A stretch of 64,000 bases of DNA, from contig NC_080044.1 in assembly GCF_012489685.1 (NCBI RefSeq), positions 81,082,732-81,146,731 on the forward strand. The letters run 5' to 3'. Numbering within the stretch: position 1 is the first letter of the stretch; each line of letters starts with the position of its first letter. The position numbers were made by a program, and so were the translations under genes. The notes under the pieces are model-generated. The model had not been told where the DNA came from and made no database searches. It saw only the letters and a list, made by a program, of their open reading frames with translations. Origin of the DNA: Lotus japonicus. Its lineage: Eukaryota; Streptophyta; Magnoliopsida; Fabales; Fabaceae. Positions 26,531-39,615 of the stretch are shown here, piece by piece.

Positions 26531-26578
26531 TCTTGTAGTTTTTGGACTTCCAAAAAAAAAAAATCTTGTAGTTTTTGG
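26531..26578 (+). repeat. A-tailed micro-insertion with 15-bp direct repeats
   Basis: TCTTGTAGTTTTTGG is duplicated perfectly at 26,531-26,545 and 26,564-26,578. The insert is ACTTCC followed by 12 A (18 bp). Confidence 0.8.
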
Positions 26579-27138
26579 CTTTGTCTCGTTTTCAAGTTAT
26601 AAGTTTTCTCTCCATGTGCATGTTTAGATCAGGGTTGTCACTATTTATTTTAGATAAAATGATTTTGGAAAAATTATAGTAAAAATGAGAAGAAAATGAA
26701 GAGATTTATGTTATTATATAAATTTATGAAAAAAGTTACTTGAATTGGTAATGTAGTAAAATTCAATTGCAAAATCTCATAATTGATTATGTTCGAACCC
26801 CGAAGCTATTCTATTTAGCTACAAGCAAAATGACTTCTAGAACTGAAATCAATTTGTTAAAATGACTCTCAAACATCTATATTGTTATTCAAAATTGAAT
26901 TTACTATCAGAATTATTCTAAGGTTCCCAAACAGGGAACCCAACACACAATTAACTGGTAGTTTGAAAACTTTTTTACAGTGGTATCAGCTGTAAAGGCT
27001 GGGATGAGAAGCTAATGAATATCATTCCAAGTGCTATAAAATGAAGGAATCTAGATCTTTGTGTGGACCAGATTTGCAGTCCTCACATGCAAATCTATAA
27101 CTTATTTCTTTTGTTTTATTAAGGGAGGTTAATTTCAA

Positions 27139-30100
27139 TTACAATCCAACACTGGGATTGCCTGAACCTGCTGCAGCAACTCCCATCCCACCAACACCAT
27201 CTGATGCAGCTACCACTATCTCATCATGCTCTTCAGATTGTTGAACATCTTTGACATCCATCCCACGAACGAGTTCATCAATTTTCTGAAACTGGTATGG
27301 CCATCTTGCATTATAGAGAAACTGGCGAAGATCAAACCTGTTATCCTCTGGTGAATAGCTCTGCAAGTCGAGTGAAAGATTGGAAACTTTCATTAGTCAA
27401 TGAAAATATAAGAACAATGGCATGTTTGAATCAACTTCTTTTTTCCCAGAATCAATTCCGAAACTTAAAAGCTACTCATAGAAGCTTCTCTCCAGAATTG
27501 ATTCTGCTTTCAGAATCAATTGTGAGAATTTCCAAACAAGCACTGGGTCAAAATCCTTAGCATCAAGAGCTATCCGCTAGAATTCAACGGTGACTTCAGA
27601 TCATAATAAGGACATACCTCAGCATGATAGGAAGGTGTCATGACAGTCATCTTGTGTCGATTGATAGAATAATACTTGAAGAAGTGTTTTACTTTTTCAG
27701 CAACTTGTGATGGAGCCAATTTTGTACCCCATTTGTAGCATAGATTCTGCAACAGTATATTGCAAAACAAAACAGGTTAGGCTGAACTACAAAACTGACA
27801 ACATTAAATTATCAAAATTCAATTCAGGTAGTTAACTGCTGATGCCAAAAGTTTCTTTCCTCTGAGTTCATCATGCCAAGTAGAGTAATTATTTTTACTG
27901 CTAAGCATTCATGTTAGTTGGAAACGTGGTAGTTCAAGTAGAGTAATTATTTTTACTACTAAGCATTCCTGTTAATTGGAAACGTGGTAGTTCATAAATC
28001 AATCTAATGGGACTTGAGATACGTGGTAAGTGTGGCTTCTAGAGATGCTTAACTTACATAGTGCGGAACTGCGGATTGTTTTGTTCTTTAGCTCCCTCCT
28101 AAAGAAAACCATGCTAACTTTTAAGTTTTTGTTCTAGATAGATAGCTATTTTAGAGAGAGTATATAATAACAAGTTCAGCTGAAGACCTGAAGCCGTCAA
28201 AAGGTGATGACAGCTGAACTCCCACTAGGGAGAAATTATTTGCCTGTTTGGAAGAGTTCATTAGATTAGGCTGTGTACTTTATTTTTACTCTTTTCACGA
28301 TAGCTTTTGCTGATAAAAGCTCACATCATGAACTCCTCTAATATCTTAATAGAGGTAGATAAGGTTTTGTATCTGGATATTCAATACATCAAGCTTTTAA
28401 ATAAAGACAAGATCCAGCATTGTTCTCTTATGCAAGTACAGAAAAGTTTTAGGTAAGATAGCATAAGTTCATTTCTTCTGTTCCAATGCAAAATGTGAGT
28501 CAAGAAACTTCTATCATGAAATGATTTTCAGCTTGTAAAATAATAAACAACTTCCATAATCTGTCAAATGACTTGTGATAAAATTAGCTACAGGCCTAAA
28601 GCCCATGGGTTTAAGTTTAATCTTTTTGGCTTTGCATCATTCCACATTATTTCTTGCCTAATAGATGTTTACATTATGGGATGGTCATGCATCAGACTAC
28701 CACCTGTTTTAAGTTCTAACTATCCTTTTCAACCAATATCAGATGAAAAATAAAAAATGAAAAACAAGTGAAAGGTTAAAGACATGAATAAGAAAGGATG
28801 GAAACATGAGCTATACCTGGAACATGGAAACTGGACCACATCTGAAGATTTTCCGTAGTCTTCCATAAACTGATAGTTCCTCGTAAGTCATTCCCATATC
28901 AACCTCATCAAGCTGTTCAACATAAAATGGGGTATTAGATAATATATTCTTAAAGCATCATTATAAATTACTAATGAATACAGATAAACCCTAGAGCTGT
29001 AAAAAGGGTTCAGAAAGTCAGATACCAAATAAGTAAAACTAATAGGGCATGAATGAAGGGAAAACGAACAAATACATTAGTTCCTGGATTTCACCCAGAG
29101 CATCCGACTATATAAGCACCAAGCAAATATAGACAGCCCAACTCAACTTAATTCAATCACGAGATTCAAGACCATATTGAAAAGTGGAATATTACCTGAC
29201 TGTAGTTAGATCGAATAGGCTCCAGTTCAGCTGTGGGTGGAGCTGCTTCAACATCTGCCAAAGATGAGTAACCAAGATGGATGGCTGCCCATCGCAGGAA
29301 TGCCCGAAGGTCCTGCTTACTTATACTGCCTATAGGATTTATATCTGCTGAGCTGCAATCATACTGTAAGGAGAGATCAACTTCGGTAACTAGGGTGTAA
29401 TCGACCACAAACATTAAAAACTAGAGAAAATAATTGACAAACACTTTTTGTTTCAATTTCTAATTTTCAGTTTCACCAATAATTACAGAAAGGTCGCATT
29501 GTTTTCACTTTATTTCTTATTTACAAAGATAACAGTTTTCACCATTTCTCATACAAATCTTTGTAAACAAGAAACAAGGTGACTGTATTAGTCAAAATAA
29601 GAAATGAAATCAGGAAACATTTTCTTAAACTAATCTACTGAAGGAGAGCCATACATTAAAGCTATATAGATATACCTTTGTCAAGTAACCACGTAACCCT
29701 TCATCCACATTGGAGCTTCCCAAAACAAGATAAAACCCAGGTTTGCTGTGAACCCAAGGCAAGAGTGACGCTAACATGAAAGCTAGCACCATTCTGATTC
29801 GAGCTTGAATGTTCTGCAAGCTTAAATTCTCAACATTAGATCCACCATCTACCTGCAGAAACAAAACAATACAAAGGAATTATTTGAGGCTACAATGAGA
29901 CAGAAACATATGTAACATACTTATAGTCTTTATTCTAAAAGAAAAAGTGAGATTCCCCATAAAAAAATAGGCAGTTTTTTTTTCCGGATAAATATACTTT
30001 GACACTAAAATCCCACCCACACCTAGTGTCTAGTGAGATATAGGAAGAGAAGAAGAAAAGTAAAAGATATGATATGTGATGTGATAGAAAAATAAGAGAG

Positions 30101-33100
30101 ATATGAACAGAAAGTAGGTGAAATTGAGATGGAAGAGAGAAACTGTGGTGTAAATGAATCAAAACTCTGTTTTTTCACTAATCTGAAGTACTGATAGGGA
30201 GATCTATGTACAACCTGTTTTCAAATTCAAACGCTATTCTTTGTTACAATATTGACATACACCTTGGAAAAACCCAAGACCACATCACAGATTACGTAGT
30301 TCTAGTAATTTTCATTTACTATTGAAATAATTCACAAGTCCACGCTTCATTTACCTTATAGCGTGGTCGCTTTCCCGTAAGTGTTTGAAACAATGACAAA
30401 AGAGCAGATACAACCCCATCGATACTAACATCAAGGTGCCATGAACCAATTTCGTCAGCCAGAACCTTAGCACGCGATCTTGTCATTTCTGAACTGCAAG
30501 GACAGAATTTTGAGTGCCTCATAACATTTGATAAGAGTAATTTTTAGTTAAATTCAAGAAATATATTTGATTGTGTTATTCTGCTTGAACCTTGAACATA
30601 AACTGATTGACACAATGAAAGGATTTCTCGACACAGAACAACAAATCCTGGTAGTTTCTATGCTTGAAAGTGTACAGTCTTTCAGTATCTATGCTTTACA
30701 CTGTATCATAGTATAACTGTTCTGATTACCAGAAGTTCCAAAAAGCAACACCCTCTCAACCCCATACAAACACATAGTGACATGGAGTTATTAAATATTA
30801 GCAGTAAGTTAATTATCCAGGATTGTAAAAACCACAAACATTTCGAGATACTAGTTTTGGAAAAGGAAATCCATAAAGCATACTGGTAAAACTTCTGCAA
30901 TATGACTAATGTGTTTCAACTTTCAACACACAAAACAATCAGCTTTCATCAATGCCCAAATTATATAAATTGAACTGGGGGGGGTTAAAAGCAAAATGCA
31001 GTAAAAGAAATTACTAACAAAAAATACATAATGCCCATTTTACCTGTTTTCAGTTCCCATAAACACAGTATAGAATATCCGTTTGGCAAATTCTCTGCTG
31101 TCTGTAGGATACTGTCCATCTTTATAGTTTCCAATTCGTATTGCATCAGCTTTGACTTGCTCATCCCCACTGGCAATATCTGCAGGTAAATATGAATCAC
31201 TAGATAATGATATCGGAACTACAAGGTTTAAATTTGTAAGGACAATCACTGCAGTCTATTCAACCCCTGCCATGTTGAAAAGATGAAAAGAAAAAAAGAA
31301 AAAGAGAAGATAGTCTGTCTCAGTTTTACTATTGACCATGATTTGACTTTGCAGGACTTTTGAGAAAGGAAATAGGAACATTCAGGTCCAATTTTCCAAC
31401 TAATGCAACAGACAGTCAATTATATATGACACCCTCATTACTCTTTCCTGATATCTTTTTTAGAGAAAATACTAAATAGAAACCATACTAGTGGTCAATT
31501 ATCAGATTTGTTATTCCGAAACAAGCATCCCTAATTATGGTAGTATATGCAGTAATGGGGCTTCCAAATACAGTCATAAGTCGATCTGAGATAGAAATTT
31601 AAAAAGGTAAAACAGAATCTACAGCACTTGCCGTCGCATTTGAACTCACCTTTCACAACCAGCTGGCACATGCACCCAACAATTGCAGCAACAGAGGAAC
31701 TGTCTGCTCCACCAGAAAGAGGAAGCAGAAAACCAGATGCTCCACTTCTTCTTAAATAGTCCCATAACCAGCAGGCAGGACCAAATGCTATTTCCTCCTC
31801 AGGCGAGTGGTACTTTATCTGTAATTAGTAATCATGTTCAACTTAGCAACTTGGATAACTAAGTGATTTCAGCAGTAATGTTGTATAATTATCATATTGG
31901 ATTCACATTTTGGCATGGAACAAAAGCTAGGGGCCAGACACTTTTAAAGTCCATAATTTAAGCCTTCATCAATCTACGTATACCACTAAAGCTAATTTCT
32001 TTTAGCTACCTGAAAATTGTAACTCAAAATGACAATAGACTAACCTTAAGTGGAGCAGAAAGGGGGATTTTAAGGTTAAAAGGAAGACATAGACTGTGTG
32101 ATACTTCGACTGAAGGAACCTTGGTTTTACAACTTGCTTGCTCTTGGAAGCTACTTATAGATCCTCTGAGGCTTGCAACCTACCAACAAAAAAATGGGTA
32201 AAGGAACCAAATCCAATGTAAATCATTGATGGTTGAAATGCTCTTGCATGAATTGACATATGGAAACTTATGCATACCACATCTAGATCTATCTGAGCAA
32301 CCACAACCTCAACATCCTTTAAAGAAAATTGTGAACCCTGAGCAACAACATCTCCATTTACCACAACAGTGGCACACCCATCTGTTACAAATAAAATCAA
32401 ACACAAGAAAACTTTTAGACAGATGAAAAAATCCTACATAATTGACATCTAAACAAGTTATATGGAAGTTAAAATGTTTGTATACGACCTTCCAGAATGC
32501 TAATTTTATTTTTCTTTCTAGAACATGTAAAAGGACAAAAATGTGAAAAGGATAAATACCATTATATTAAGAGAATTTTCTTATACCATAGTAAAGGCGA
32601 CCCCCATCACATCCTTGGTGATTGCTATACATGTAAACCCCTCCACGAGTATGAGTGGCACCTATAAAAGCACGAAGACGAACATCAAGCTTTCTAAGTT
32701 GGTGGTGACTTCCACTTGCATTCATGAACACTTCAACCCCATTCAATGCAAGCTCAGAATGAGGGGGAGTTGGAACAAAAAGCTCTTCACAAACTTCAGC
32801 TGCTATAGCTCTAAGAAGAGGAAAATACTCCACATTCAGTTATCGATAAGCAAAAGACATCAAGTTGGAAGACCCCAAAAAATAAATCAAACGCATGCAC
32901 ACACAATATTTGGAACACAACACCCTAGTTCTCATTCTCAAGCATATGAAAGAATGGGTAGGCATACCAGTCACACTCACATAATTGCTTCATGGATGAA
33001 ATGCTGATGAGTATCTTAACTTTAATATAGAAAAATGATTGAAGATGTATAGTGAATATAAACCAATGATTCACCTTAACTTCAAATGACGAGTGTAATT

Positions 33101-33735
33101 ATTAAACTAGTTGAGGTGTTAAGTGAAGCATAGAGTGAGATATTGGAACTTACGTGTCTTGAAACTTGACAAAACCATAACCAAAGGGAACAGATTTTTG
33201 GCCTAATGCCTGAGAAACTTCACTAGGCAGCTGAAAATCCACAAGCTCATCCCTTTGCTTCCATGCAGTAAACCATCGAAGCTCTCTATAATTGCCATCA
33301 TTTGCAAGCCACATCTTTGGGCGTATCATGATAATCCTTCGATTGAAACAGAAAACTTGACAATTGTACCTCTCAGAACCTTTGATAACAGGCATGCCAA
33401 TGCTACACACTATGCCATCAGTCCAATCACCGAGCAAGATATCCTTCAAGCATTCCCATCTGCAATAAACGAGAACCCAATTCATGGATACTTGAGATAA
33501 GATCACCCCATGTTAAAAAACGAAAGAAGGAAGAAACTCACGAATGGTTAACAGTATCGAGCTCGAGGAAGTGATCTTCGCAGCCATAACCGGGAATCTC
33601 GAGCTCGGGTCCGAGCCTGATGGCAGCGCCGGCTTGTTTGGCGTTGACTATGGAGTGTTTGATTTGCTTGGTGTTACAGTCGAAGTCCATGGCCCATTGG
33701 TTGAGATTGCAGGTGGCAACCTTCAAGAGCCTCAT
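27139..33735 (-). CDS. NADSYN: glutamine-dependent NAD+ synthetase, copy 1
   Basis: Thirteen exons: 33735-33542, 33459-33154, 32810-32587, 32381-32278, 32179-32045, 31818-31650, 31179-31044, 30493-30355, 29852-29676, 29363-29196, 28912-28817, 27746-27618 and 27360-27139. They splice to an intact 732-aa frame. The enzyme amidates deamido-NAD+ with ATP and glutamine, the last step of de novo and salvage NAD synthesis. The N-terminal nitrilase-like glutaminase domain begins [14 protein letters not shown] and carries the nucleophile cysteine in EVCEELF (C174) and [11 protein letters not shown]. The C-terminal synthetase has the ATP pyrophosphatase loop SGGADS (356-361), [33 protein letters not shown], and KRPRYKVDGGS spanning an exon junction. 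All splice sites are GT-AG. A paralogue with identical exon lengths lies 13-14 kb to the right. Which copy is expressed more cannot be told from sequence. Confidence 0.97.
29970..30175. repeat. AT-rich insertion in NAD synthetase copy 1 intron
   Basis: About 200 bp between a GCAGTTTTTT string and TTTTTTCACTAATCTGAAG is present in copy 1 but absent from the same intron of copy 2. Its purine-rich text (AGATATGATATGTGATGTG) resembles a similar stretch in the trehalase intron at about 49,600-49,920. It may be a small mobile element, but the ends are unclear. Confidence 0.45.
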
Positions 33736-33912
33736 CTTTCAGAACAGAACAAGGGAAACAGAGGTTTTCAGAAATCGAAGGTAGTGGCGTGAGTTACAAG
33801 GATTGTTTGGTCCTCAGAAGTTTGGGTTTGATTCGATTCTAGTAGCAAGTAGTGTTTGTCATGTGGACTTTTTGACCCGGAAATTCAACGTGTCGTGTCG
33901 TATTGGACGGAA

Positions 33913-34464
33913 TGTTATTCAACTCAGACCGGACCGGCCGGTTCGACCGATCTGACCGAGATCCAATGAACTTGTTTCATCTCCCTCTATGTAAAAGCTC
34001 TGCAGCAACCACTGTCATTGACTGAATGACACCAGCGGCGCAAGGTTAATGGAATGACATTAGGGCTTTTACTTTTTAGTGGAGCACCATAAGTGGGCCT
34101 GGTCTTTTTGGCCCATATCTTAATAGCCTATAACATATTATAGTATTATGTGAAGCAAAAACGCCTATTTGTAAAAAAAAAAAAACAATAACAAAACGAC
34201 AAAAAAAAAACTGTTGTAATATAAATACTCGCATAACGATAAAACACCCAATGTAATGCTAGATTATTGTTTTAAATAGTTTTTTAATTAAATTTGTATG
34301 TAGTATTATTAAGTATATATATATGACATATATTTAATATATATATATATATATGTATATTAGTATATTACCGGGTTAAATGGTCCAACCTGTGACCCAC
34401 TGGTTCGATCTCCCATTGACCCAGCCTTCTGTCCGATTCGATCACTGGTTCGAGTTTAATAACA
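33913..34464. mobile_element. possible TIR element with TGTTATTMAACTC ends
   Basis: The left end TGTTATTCAACTC and right end GAGTTTAATAACA form 12-of-13-bp inverted termini. Both flanks inside are rich in GGTTCGA-type phrases, and the centre is a TA-rich tract (34,314-34,356). No clear target duplication was found, so the class is left open. It lies within about 200 bp of the NAD synthetase copy 1 start codon. Confidence 0.45.
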
Positions 34465-34521
34465 CTCATGGATACTTCAAAATTTGATTAAGTTTTTATT
34501 ATAGGCAAATGTTAGTGATTA

Positions 34522-34837
34522 ATTCCCCGTTCCTAATTATAAGACTTAATACAAAAAATTGCCCTTATTAATGAAGCACTAAATGTGTTTAATTAGTTTA
34601 TTGGTTTAAAAAAATGCATACATTCTTCCATATTTACTATTTGTCATTTTCTCTCACTAGTAATCATTGCATTAATAGTAGGTGGTAATTAAAATTTTGA
34701 AAATGAAAACACACAGTTAATGTAAGGGGTATATATGAAAGAATACATTTTTTTTTGCTAGATTATTGTAAAATGTCTTATATTTAGGAACATGAAAAAT
34801 GTAAAACTAGGTCTTATAATTATGAACGAATGAGTAG
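34522..34837. mobile_element. Stowaway-like MITE, about 315 bp
   Basis: This copy is the same family as the one at 53,645-53,957. It shares an inverted CGTTCCTAATTATAAGAC-type terminus, the internal phrase TGTCATTTTCTCTCACTARTAATCATTGCAT and a TA-flanked insertion. Its termini have decayed. Confidence 0.6.
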
Positions 34838-35036
34838 TAAATTAGTACAAATTATCCCTTCTCAGGGTTCAAACTTTGACCCTTCACCTACAATTACCTT
34901 TAGTTCAACCATGTGTGCTATCCAACCCAACATGTAATTCATTGATTTGATTGAATTAATTGATTTGAATTTAGAGTAGGAGAAAGAATATTATATTGGC
35001 TCATAATTGCTGTGAAGATCACAATCCGTTTTGATT

Positions 35037-35171
35037 GTCCCCGAATGATAGTTCAAGTGGTAAGAGCTAGGGACATAAGGGTTAGGTGGGGTGAAGGGTC
35101 TCGGGTTCGAACCCGGAGGAGAAATTAATTTACTAACATTTCTAACAACTAACATTTACCTATAAAAAAAA
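35037..35171 (+). mobile_element. tRNA-derived SINE, 135 bp, with target duplication
   Basis: The body carries a Pol III A-box-like GTTCAAGTGGTAAGAGCT and a canonical B box GGGTTCGAACCC (35,103-35,114), and ends in an A-rich tail. It is flanked by 16-bp direct repeats ACAATCCRTTTTGATT at 35,021-35,036 and 35,172-35,187 with one mismatch. SINEs are transcribed by Pol III and moved by LINE machinery. Confidence 0.9.
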
Positions 35172-35629
35172 ACAATCCATTTTGATTAGTTTGTTCTCAA
35201 TTTCCTTTGTAGGGATTTTTGATAGTTTTTAACTTATTTTTTTAGAAAATTCCAAGTTTAGAGAGTTGAATGTCTTGTTTATTTAAATTCATGAGTGTAT
35301 TTTATATTACTAGAATCAAATTAAAAGTAATGTATTTTGATGTTCAATTTTTTTTTTTTTGATTAACTTAGTGTATTTTATACATTAATTTTAGAGTAAC
35401 TTTGCTATTAAAATAGTTTATGTAATTTCAGGGGAAAGTGAGGGTTTGTGTATGAAATAATGGAAAGATATTTAAATTTTAAATGAATAATTTATGTAAC
35501 TATCAACAAGTTTGCTTATCATAATGTAAATGTTCTTAACTTGAATACTTAATTAGAATTGCTTTTGCTTATAATGCATTAAGACAGTAAAAATATTGTA
35601 CACCAGGCAATACTCATGCACACACAAAG

Positions 35630-35678
35630 GTGCATGAGTAATTTCCCATTGTAACAAAAAAAAAAGTGCATGGGTAAT
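35630..35678 (+). repeat. A-tailed micro-insertion with 13-bp direct repeats
   Basis: GTGCATGAGTAAT (35,630-35,642) and GTGCATGGGTAAT (35,666-35,678) flank TTCCCATTGTAAC followed by ten A (23 bp). Confidence 0.6.
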
Positions 35679-35843
35679 AGTTTCAAGAGTTGTTGTTAAG
35701 CAAAATAATTACAAAAATACTATATGTTAGTTGTAGGTTGTAAATTGGAAGAGTTTTAATTCATATTTTGAATTTTAAGGTATTTAGAGCTTAAGTGTAG
35801 AGGTGGAGTTGAAATTCTTATATAATTTTTTTGATTAATTTGT

Positions 35844-35888
35844 AAGGAAGAACTATTATTATTATTTTTTAATGAAGGAAGAATTATT
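35844..35888 (-). repeat. possible micro-insertion with 14-bp direct repeats
   Basis: AAGGAAGAACTATT and AAGGAAGAATTATT flank a 17-bp T-rich insert ending AATG. The sequence is AT-rich, so this case is weaker than the others. Confidence 0.4.
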
Positions 35889-36810
35889 CTATGTATATTG
35901 ATGTATAAGAGTCACACTTAAATATGATTATATAAGATGATTTGTTGGTTTGGTACATCACAAGAGATGAAGAGAGATAATTAACTAAAAGGAAAAGAAT
36001 TGAAGCAATCAAATCATATTAAAGTTACTTATATTATCTATATATATATATATATATATGAAAATAAGGTTTTCTTCTAGAAAACCTATGACACATGGCA
36101 CCCTCTAAGTCATCCATTTTCCCTCCAAGAAAAAAAATCATATCTACATTTTTGTCACAACATACTATCATGAGTCATAACTCACCTTAATTATTGTGGT
36201 CTAATTTAATTACAATTTTAATTTTCTGTTTTCTTTTATAATCATATTTTTTAAACCATTGCAAAAAAGATTCCAAACACTCATTAAATTAAATAATCCG
36301 GAAAAAATTGTGCATAATAAATGGATTTTTTTATTATGTAAAAAAAGATATTAACAAAAAAAATGATTGAAACCCAGATTTTTTTTATACAAAATTACTA
36401 CAACAATGCTTTTGAAATAATAATTACATAATGTTTTAAAATTATAAATAAATAATGCAAAATTATATTTATTTTATTTTATTTTATGTGTATTTGTTTT
36501 TACAAATATTACCGAAAAATATATATTAAAATAATAATTAAATAATTAAAAAAACACATATATTAGTGAAGAAATATATTGACATTAAAATTTCGTTTTT
36601 TATTTTATTTAAAAATACAACTATATTAAAAAAGTCATTCGAATTTCAAATATTTTTCTATTTTAAACAACCATTATTAAGTTTCTCCATAATCATTATT
36701 AAGCTTCACCAATCACTACCTAAATTTGATTTTTTTCCTATTTTAAACAAACATTAATGCTTAATTTGATTGATACTCTTCAATTTTTTTTTAACGTGGA
36801 ATCATCTTGA

Positions 36811-37295
36811 TTTTTTTTTGATAGGCAATAAGAATTATATTGAATAGAAGTACAAGGGGTACTTCAACCCAATACAAAAAGAAAGAAAAAGATAAAAGAT
36901 ACTACCAATTAGAAAAAAACAAAGACCTTAAAGATGACGAAACTACCCCACCTAATACTCCTTGAAAATAGACTTAACAAAACAAGTCTCATTAAAACCT
37001 TACTAGGGTAAAACCCCCTTGGGAAAACCTAGCAAGGAAAAAGAGTACCAATTTTGAAAAGTCAAGATGATATTTCAAGGAAGTTTACAAAGAATTCTAA
37101 TAACCCTCCCCGACCCAGCGGCCAAGCCTTGCATCCAATTCAGATCCCACTGCAAATCCCACTGCAAAATTCGATGGATCACCATGCTGTAACCTCAAAG
37201 AACCCTTCAATATATACTATAGCATATGAGTATAACTCCTGAAAGCCTTCATCTTGTAATCACCAATGCCATAATGAAAAAAAAAAAAAAAATTA
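36811..37295 (-). repeat. retroelement 3'-end fragment inside Helitron 1
   Basis: A T-tract followed by GATAGGCAATAAG at about 36,812 is the reverse complement of an A-tailed terminus ending CTTATTGCCTATC. The adjoining text on the minus strand (GGTTTTCCCAAGGGGG, AAGTACCCCTTGTAC) is of the non-coding kind found near the 3' ends of plant retroelements. It is LINE- or Copia-like; the class is uncertain. Confidence 0.5.
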
Positions 37296-37778
37296 GAGTT
37301 GCGACCAATAAAGCTTGGAAGATTGTTACCAGAGTGCTACGATTATGGAAAGTCCTGAACACAAAGGAACCTAGCCAACCTGCCATTAATCACTAATACT
37401 ATTTAATTTAAAATGTCAAAATAAAAATTTAGAAATTAGTTTCCCGGTTCCAATAATATTGAATTTTTTTAATTCAAAAAATTCCTCAAACTATTTCATA
37501 AAAACATATGAAACTCGAGATTAATGATTAATGATAAAAATATCTAATCTTTGATTTTTTTTTCAAATTAAAAAAATTATGACATAACTTAAGTAATTTG
37601 TATTTTAAATATTTAGGGTATTGAAACATTTAAATTTTAAATTCGAAATTAAAATTGGGGTTCCCTCCAATAATTTCAAAAATTATGAAATGATTTAAAA
37701 TCAATTTAAACACTATAAAAGGAAGGATATAAATTAAGCAATTCTTAATTTTAATTTCACAAATATTAATTAATTTTA

Positions 37779-37838
37779 TAAATAAATAAAAATATTTTTT
37801 TTGTTACAGTGAGCGGCCTAGCCCCTAAATAAATAAAA
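37779..37838 (-). repeat. T-tract micro-insertion with 13-bp direct repeats
   Basis: TAAATAAATAAAA at 37,779-37,791 and 37,826-37,838 flanks a 34-bp insert. On the minus strand it reads GGGGCTAGGCCGCTCACT-GTAAC plus an A tail, the same GTAAC-A(n) ending as the insertion at 35,630. Confidence 0.55.
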
Positions 37839-39159
37839 TTCTAAAATTATGCAATTATGATAATCAGACAACAATTACGATCATATTGTATTATACCCAT
37901 ATAATTAATATATTTAGTGAATTTCAAATTTGAAATGAATGCTTGAAATATAAGTAAATCTTTATAATTATCAATATATAAGGTATGTTTCTCTCATATG
38001 ACAGGAACGTTTCCCCTTAAGGTGTGTCTCTCTTTTTCTTCTTCTTTTTTACTTTTCCCTTTAATCATTCATTTCTCCATTTCTTTCACTCATTATCAGA
38101 TCAAGGTTTCCTCTCATTTATTAGATGTTTTACCCTAAGACTACAATCTCCTTCAAATCTTCGAGGTTTTTCTTTTTCTCGCGATGAATATGAATCTTCA
38201 CCATGCAAAGATGAAATGTTGACTCTTTTATTTTATTTTTTAAAATTTTCTTTAATATTGGTTTTCCAGTGTTGTGTAGACTTGCATCTCGCGTTTCTTA
38301 TTTTCTGTTATCATCATGAAGGTAAACTCTATAGTTAAATTTTTCAGTTGTGTGTAATGTAGTCTCTTTTGTATTTAAGTTGCCTTTTGTCTCTGTCTTA
38401 TTTGATATCCCAAATTTATTTTGTTGGTCAATTGAAAATATAAATAAGAAAACAAAAAAGAGACATCTTTCATGCTAAAATTTGATTTGATGGTTTTATA
38501 TTTCTTCAATCTCTTAATCATATAGTAAGATGAGATGATATTTTTTAAGATGCAAATTCAGGTGTTCCAAATTGGGTTGATGTATAGGTGATGCGTATTG
38601 TTCCTGGAGACATTGAAAAGCAATCATCAAGATTGTGGAAAGCTACAGTATACAAAAGTGTAGAATGCTGTAGAAAAAAAGAAGTGTAAAAGCCTAAAAC
38701 ATGATATGGAAAATTAGTTAAATTTTTCACACCATCGTTTCTTCATTAGTAGCTTTTAGTTATTGTATTTTTATTAAGTGGCTAGGCTACCTAAGACAAG
38801 AGTTTTACAAAAAATATATCAAACCTTGATCATTAGAACCATGTTAAAAATTGAAAGCAGAATTAAATTTTTTAACTATTTAAAAAAATATATTACTTTT
38901 AAGAAAGCTAATGAAAAAAATAAAATATATTTCTCAAAAATACTAAAATAAAAAACTAATAATTTTTATTCTCTTTTAAGAATAAATTATTAATAAGCTA
39001 TTCACTTCTTATTTTGTATATATTTGATATTCTTAACCTTATAACTATTAATACCCTTAAAAACTAATAATAACAAAATATCACTTCTAACTTAAAAAAA
39101 AAGATATATATTTTTTTCAAAAAGAAAAGTATAAATAATGTTTTTTTAATTTGAATGGC

Positions 39160-39615
39160 ATATTCCATGGTAAAAGGTGGTTAGGGAGTTGGTTGTGCTC
39201 ATGGCAGTAACAATATAATATAAGAGCGGTAGTGAAAGCAGTGATGTGGCAGTGCTGAAGGGAAGTGATGGTGATAATGATAGTAGTAGAGGGTAGAGGA
39301 GGTGGAGAGTGTGGTGGTGGACTTGGTTGTGGTGGTGGCGGTGGCAGTGTTGCAGGGTGCTGGCGATAGCAATGGATGGTGGTGATTATGGGAGTGAAGT
39401 TGGCGGTGGTTCATGTGGTGGTGGAGGTGGTGGAGAAACAACGATGGTGATAACAATGACATCGATACAGGTTGTAGTGGCAATTGTGGAGAGTGCTGGT
39501 GGTGGCAAGTAAGTTATATGTCACAATATTATCATTCATCTATATGGTGGATTAAATATTTCATCATTTTAATGTATACGAGTATATTGTTGGATAAGTC
39601 TATACAATACAATAT
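39160..39615. repeat. partial copy of the GGT-rich Harbinger-like element
   Basis: A GGTGGT-rich tract (39,170-39,510) is followed by text matching the right side of the 18,814-19,919 element (GTCACAA...TGGATTAAATA...CATTTTAA...GGATAAG...ATACAATACAAT). The outer termini are missing, so this is a fragment carried by Helitron 1. Confidence 0.7.

Larger units (their letters stand above)
25524..27031. other. BiP 3' flank and intergenic spacer
   Basis: BiP 3' UTR is followed by AT-rich spacer up to the left edge of the tandem duplication. It contains two micro-insertions (25,975-26,025 and 26,531-26,578). No gene or larger element is visible. Confidence 0.6.
33815..35925. other. block present only in unit 1
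   Basis: Unit 2 passes directly from GGATTGTTTG to TTAGATGATTTTTTGG, whereas unit 1 has about 2.1 kb in between. The block holds a TIR element, a Stowaway-like MITE, a SINE and two micro-insertions. It probably accumulated in unit 1 or was deleted from unit 2. Confidence 0.7.

Noticed and set aside
35040..35115. tRNA gene
   Set aside because: A and B boxes are present, but no full cloverleaf can be formed, and an A tail and target duplication mark it as a SINE.
38000..38350. Possible captured gene in Helitron 1 (open frame near 38,024)
   Set aside because: The frame is a Phe/Ser-rich product of a pyrimidine-rich stretch with no recognisable domain or splice structure.
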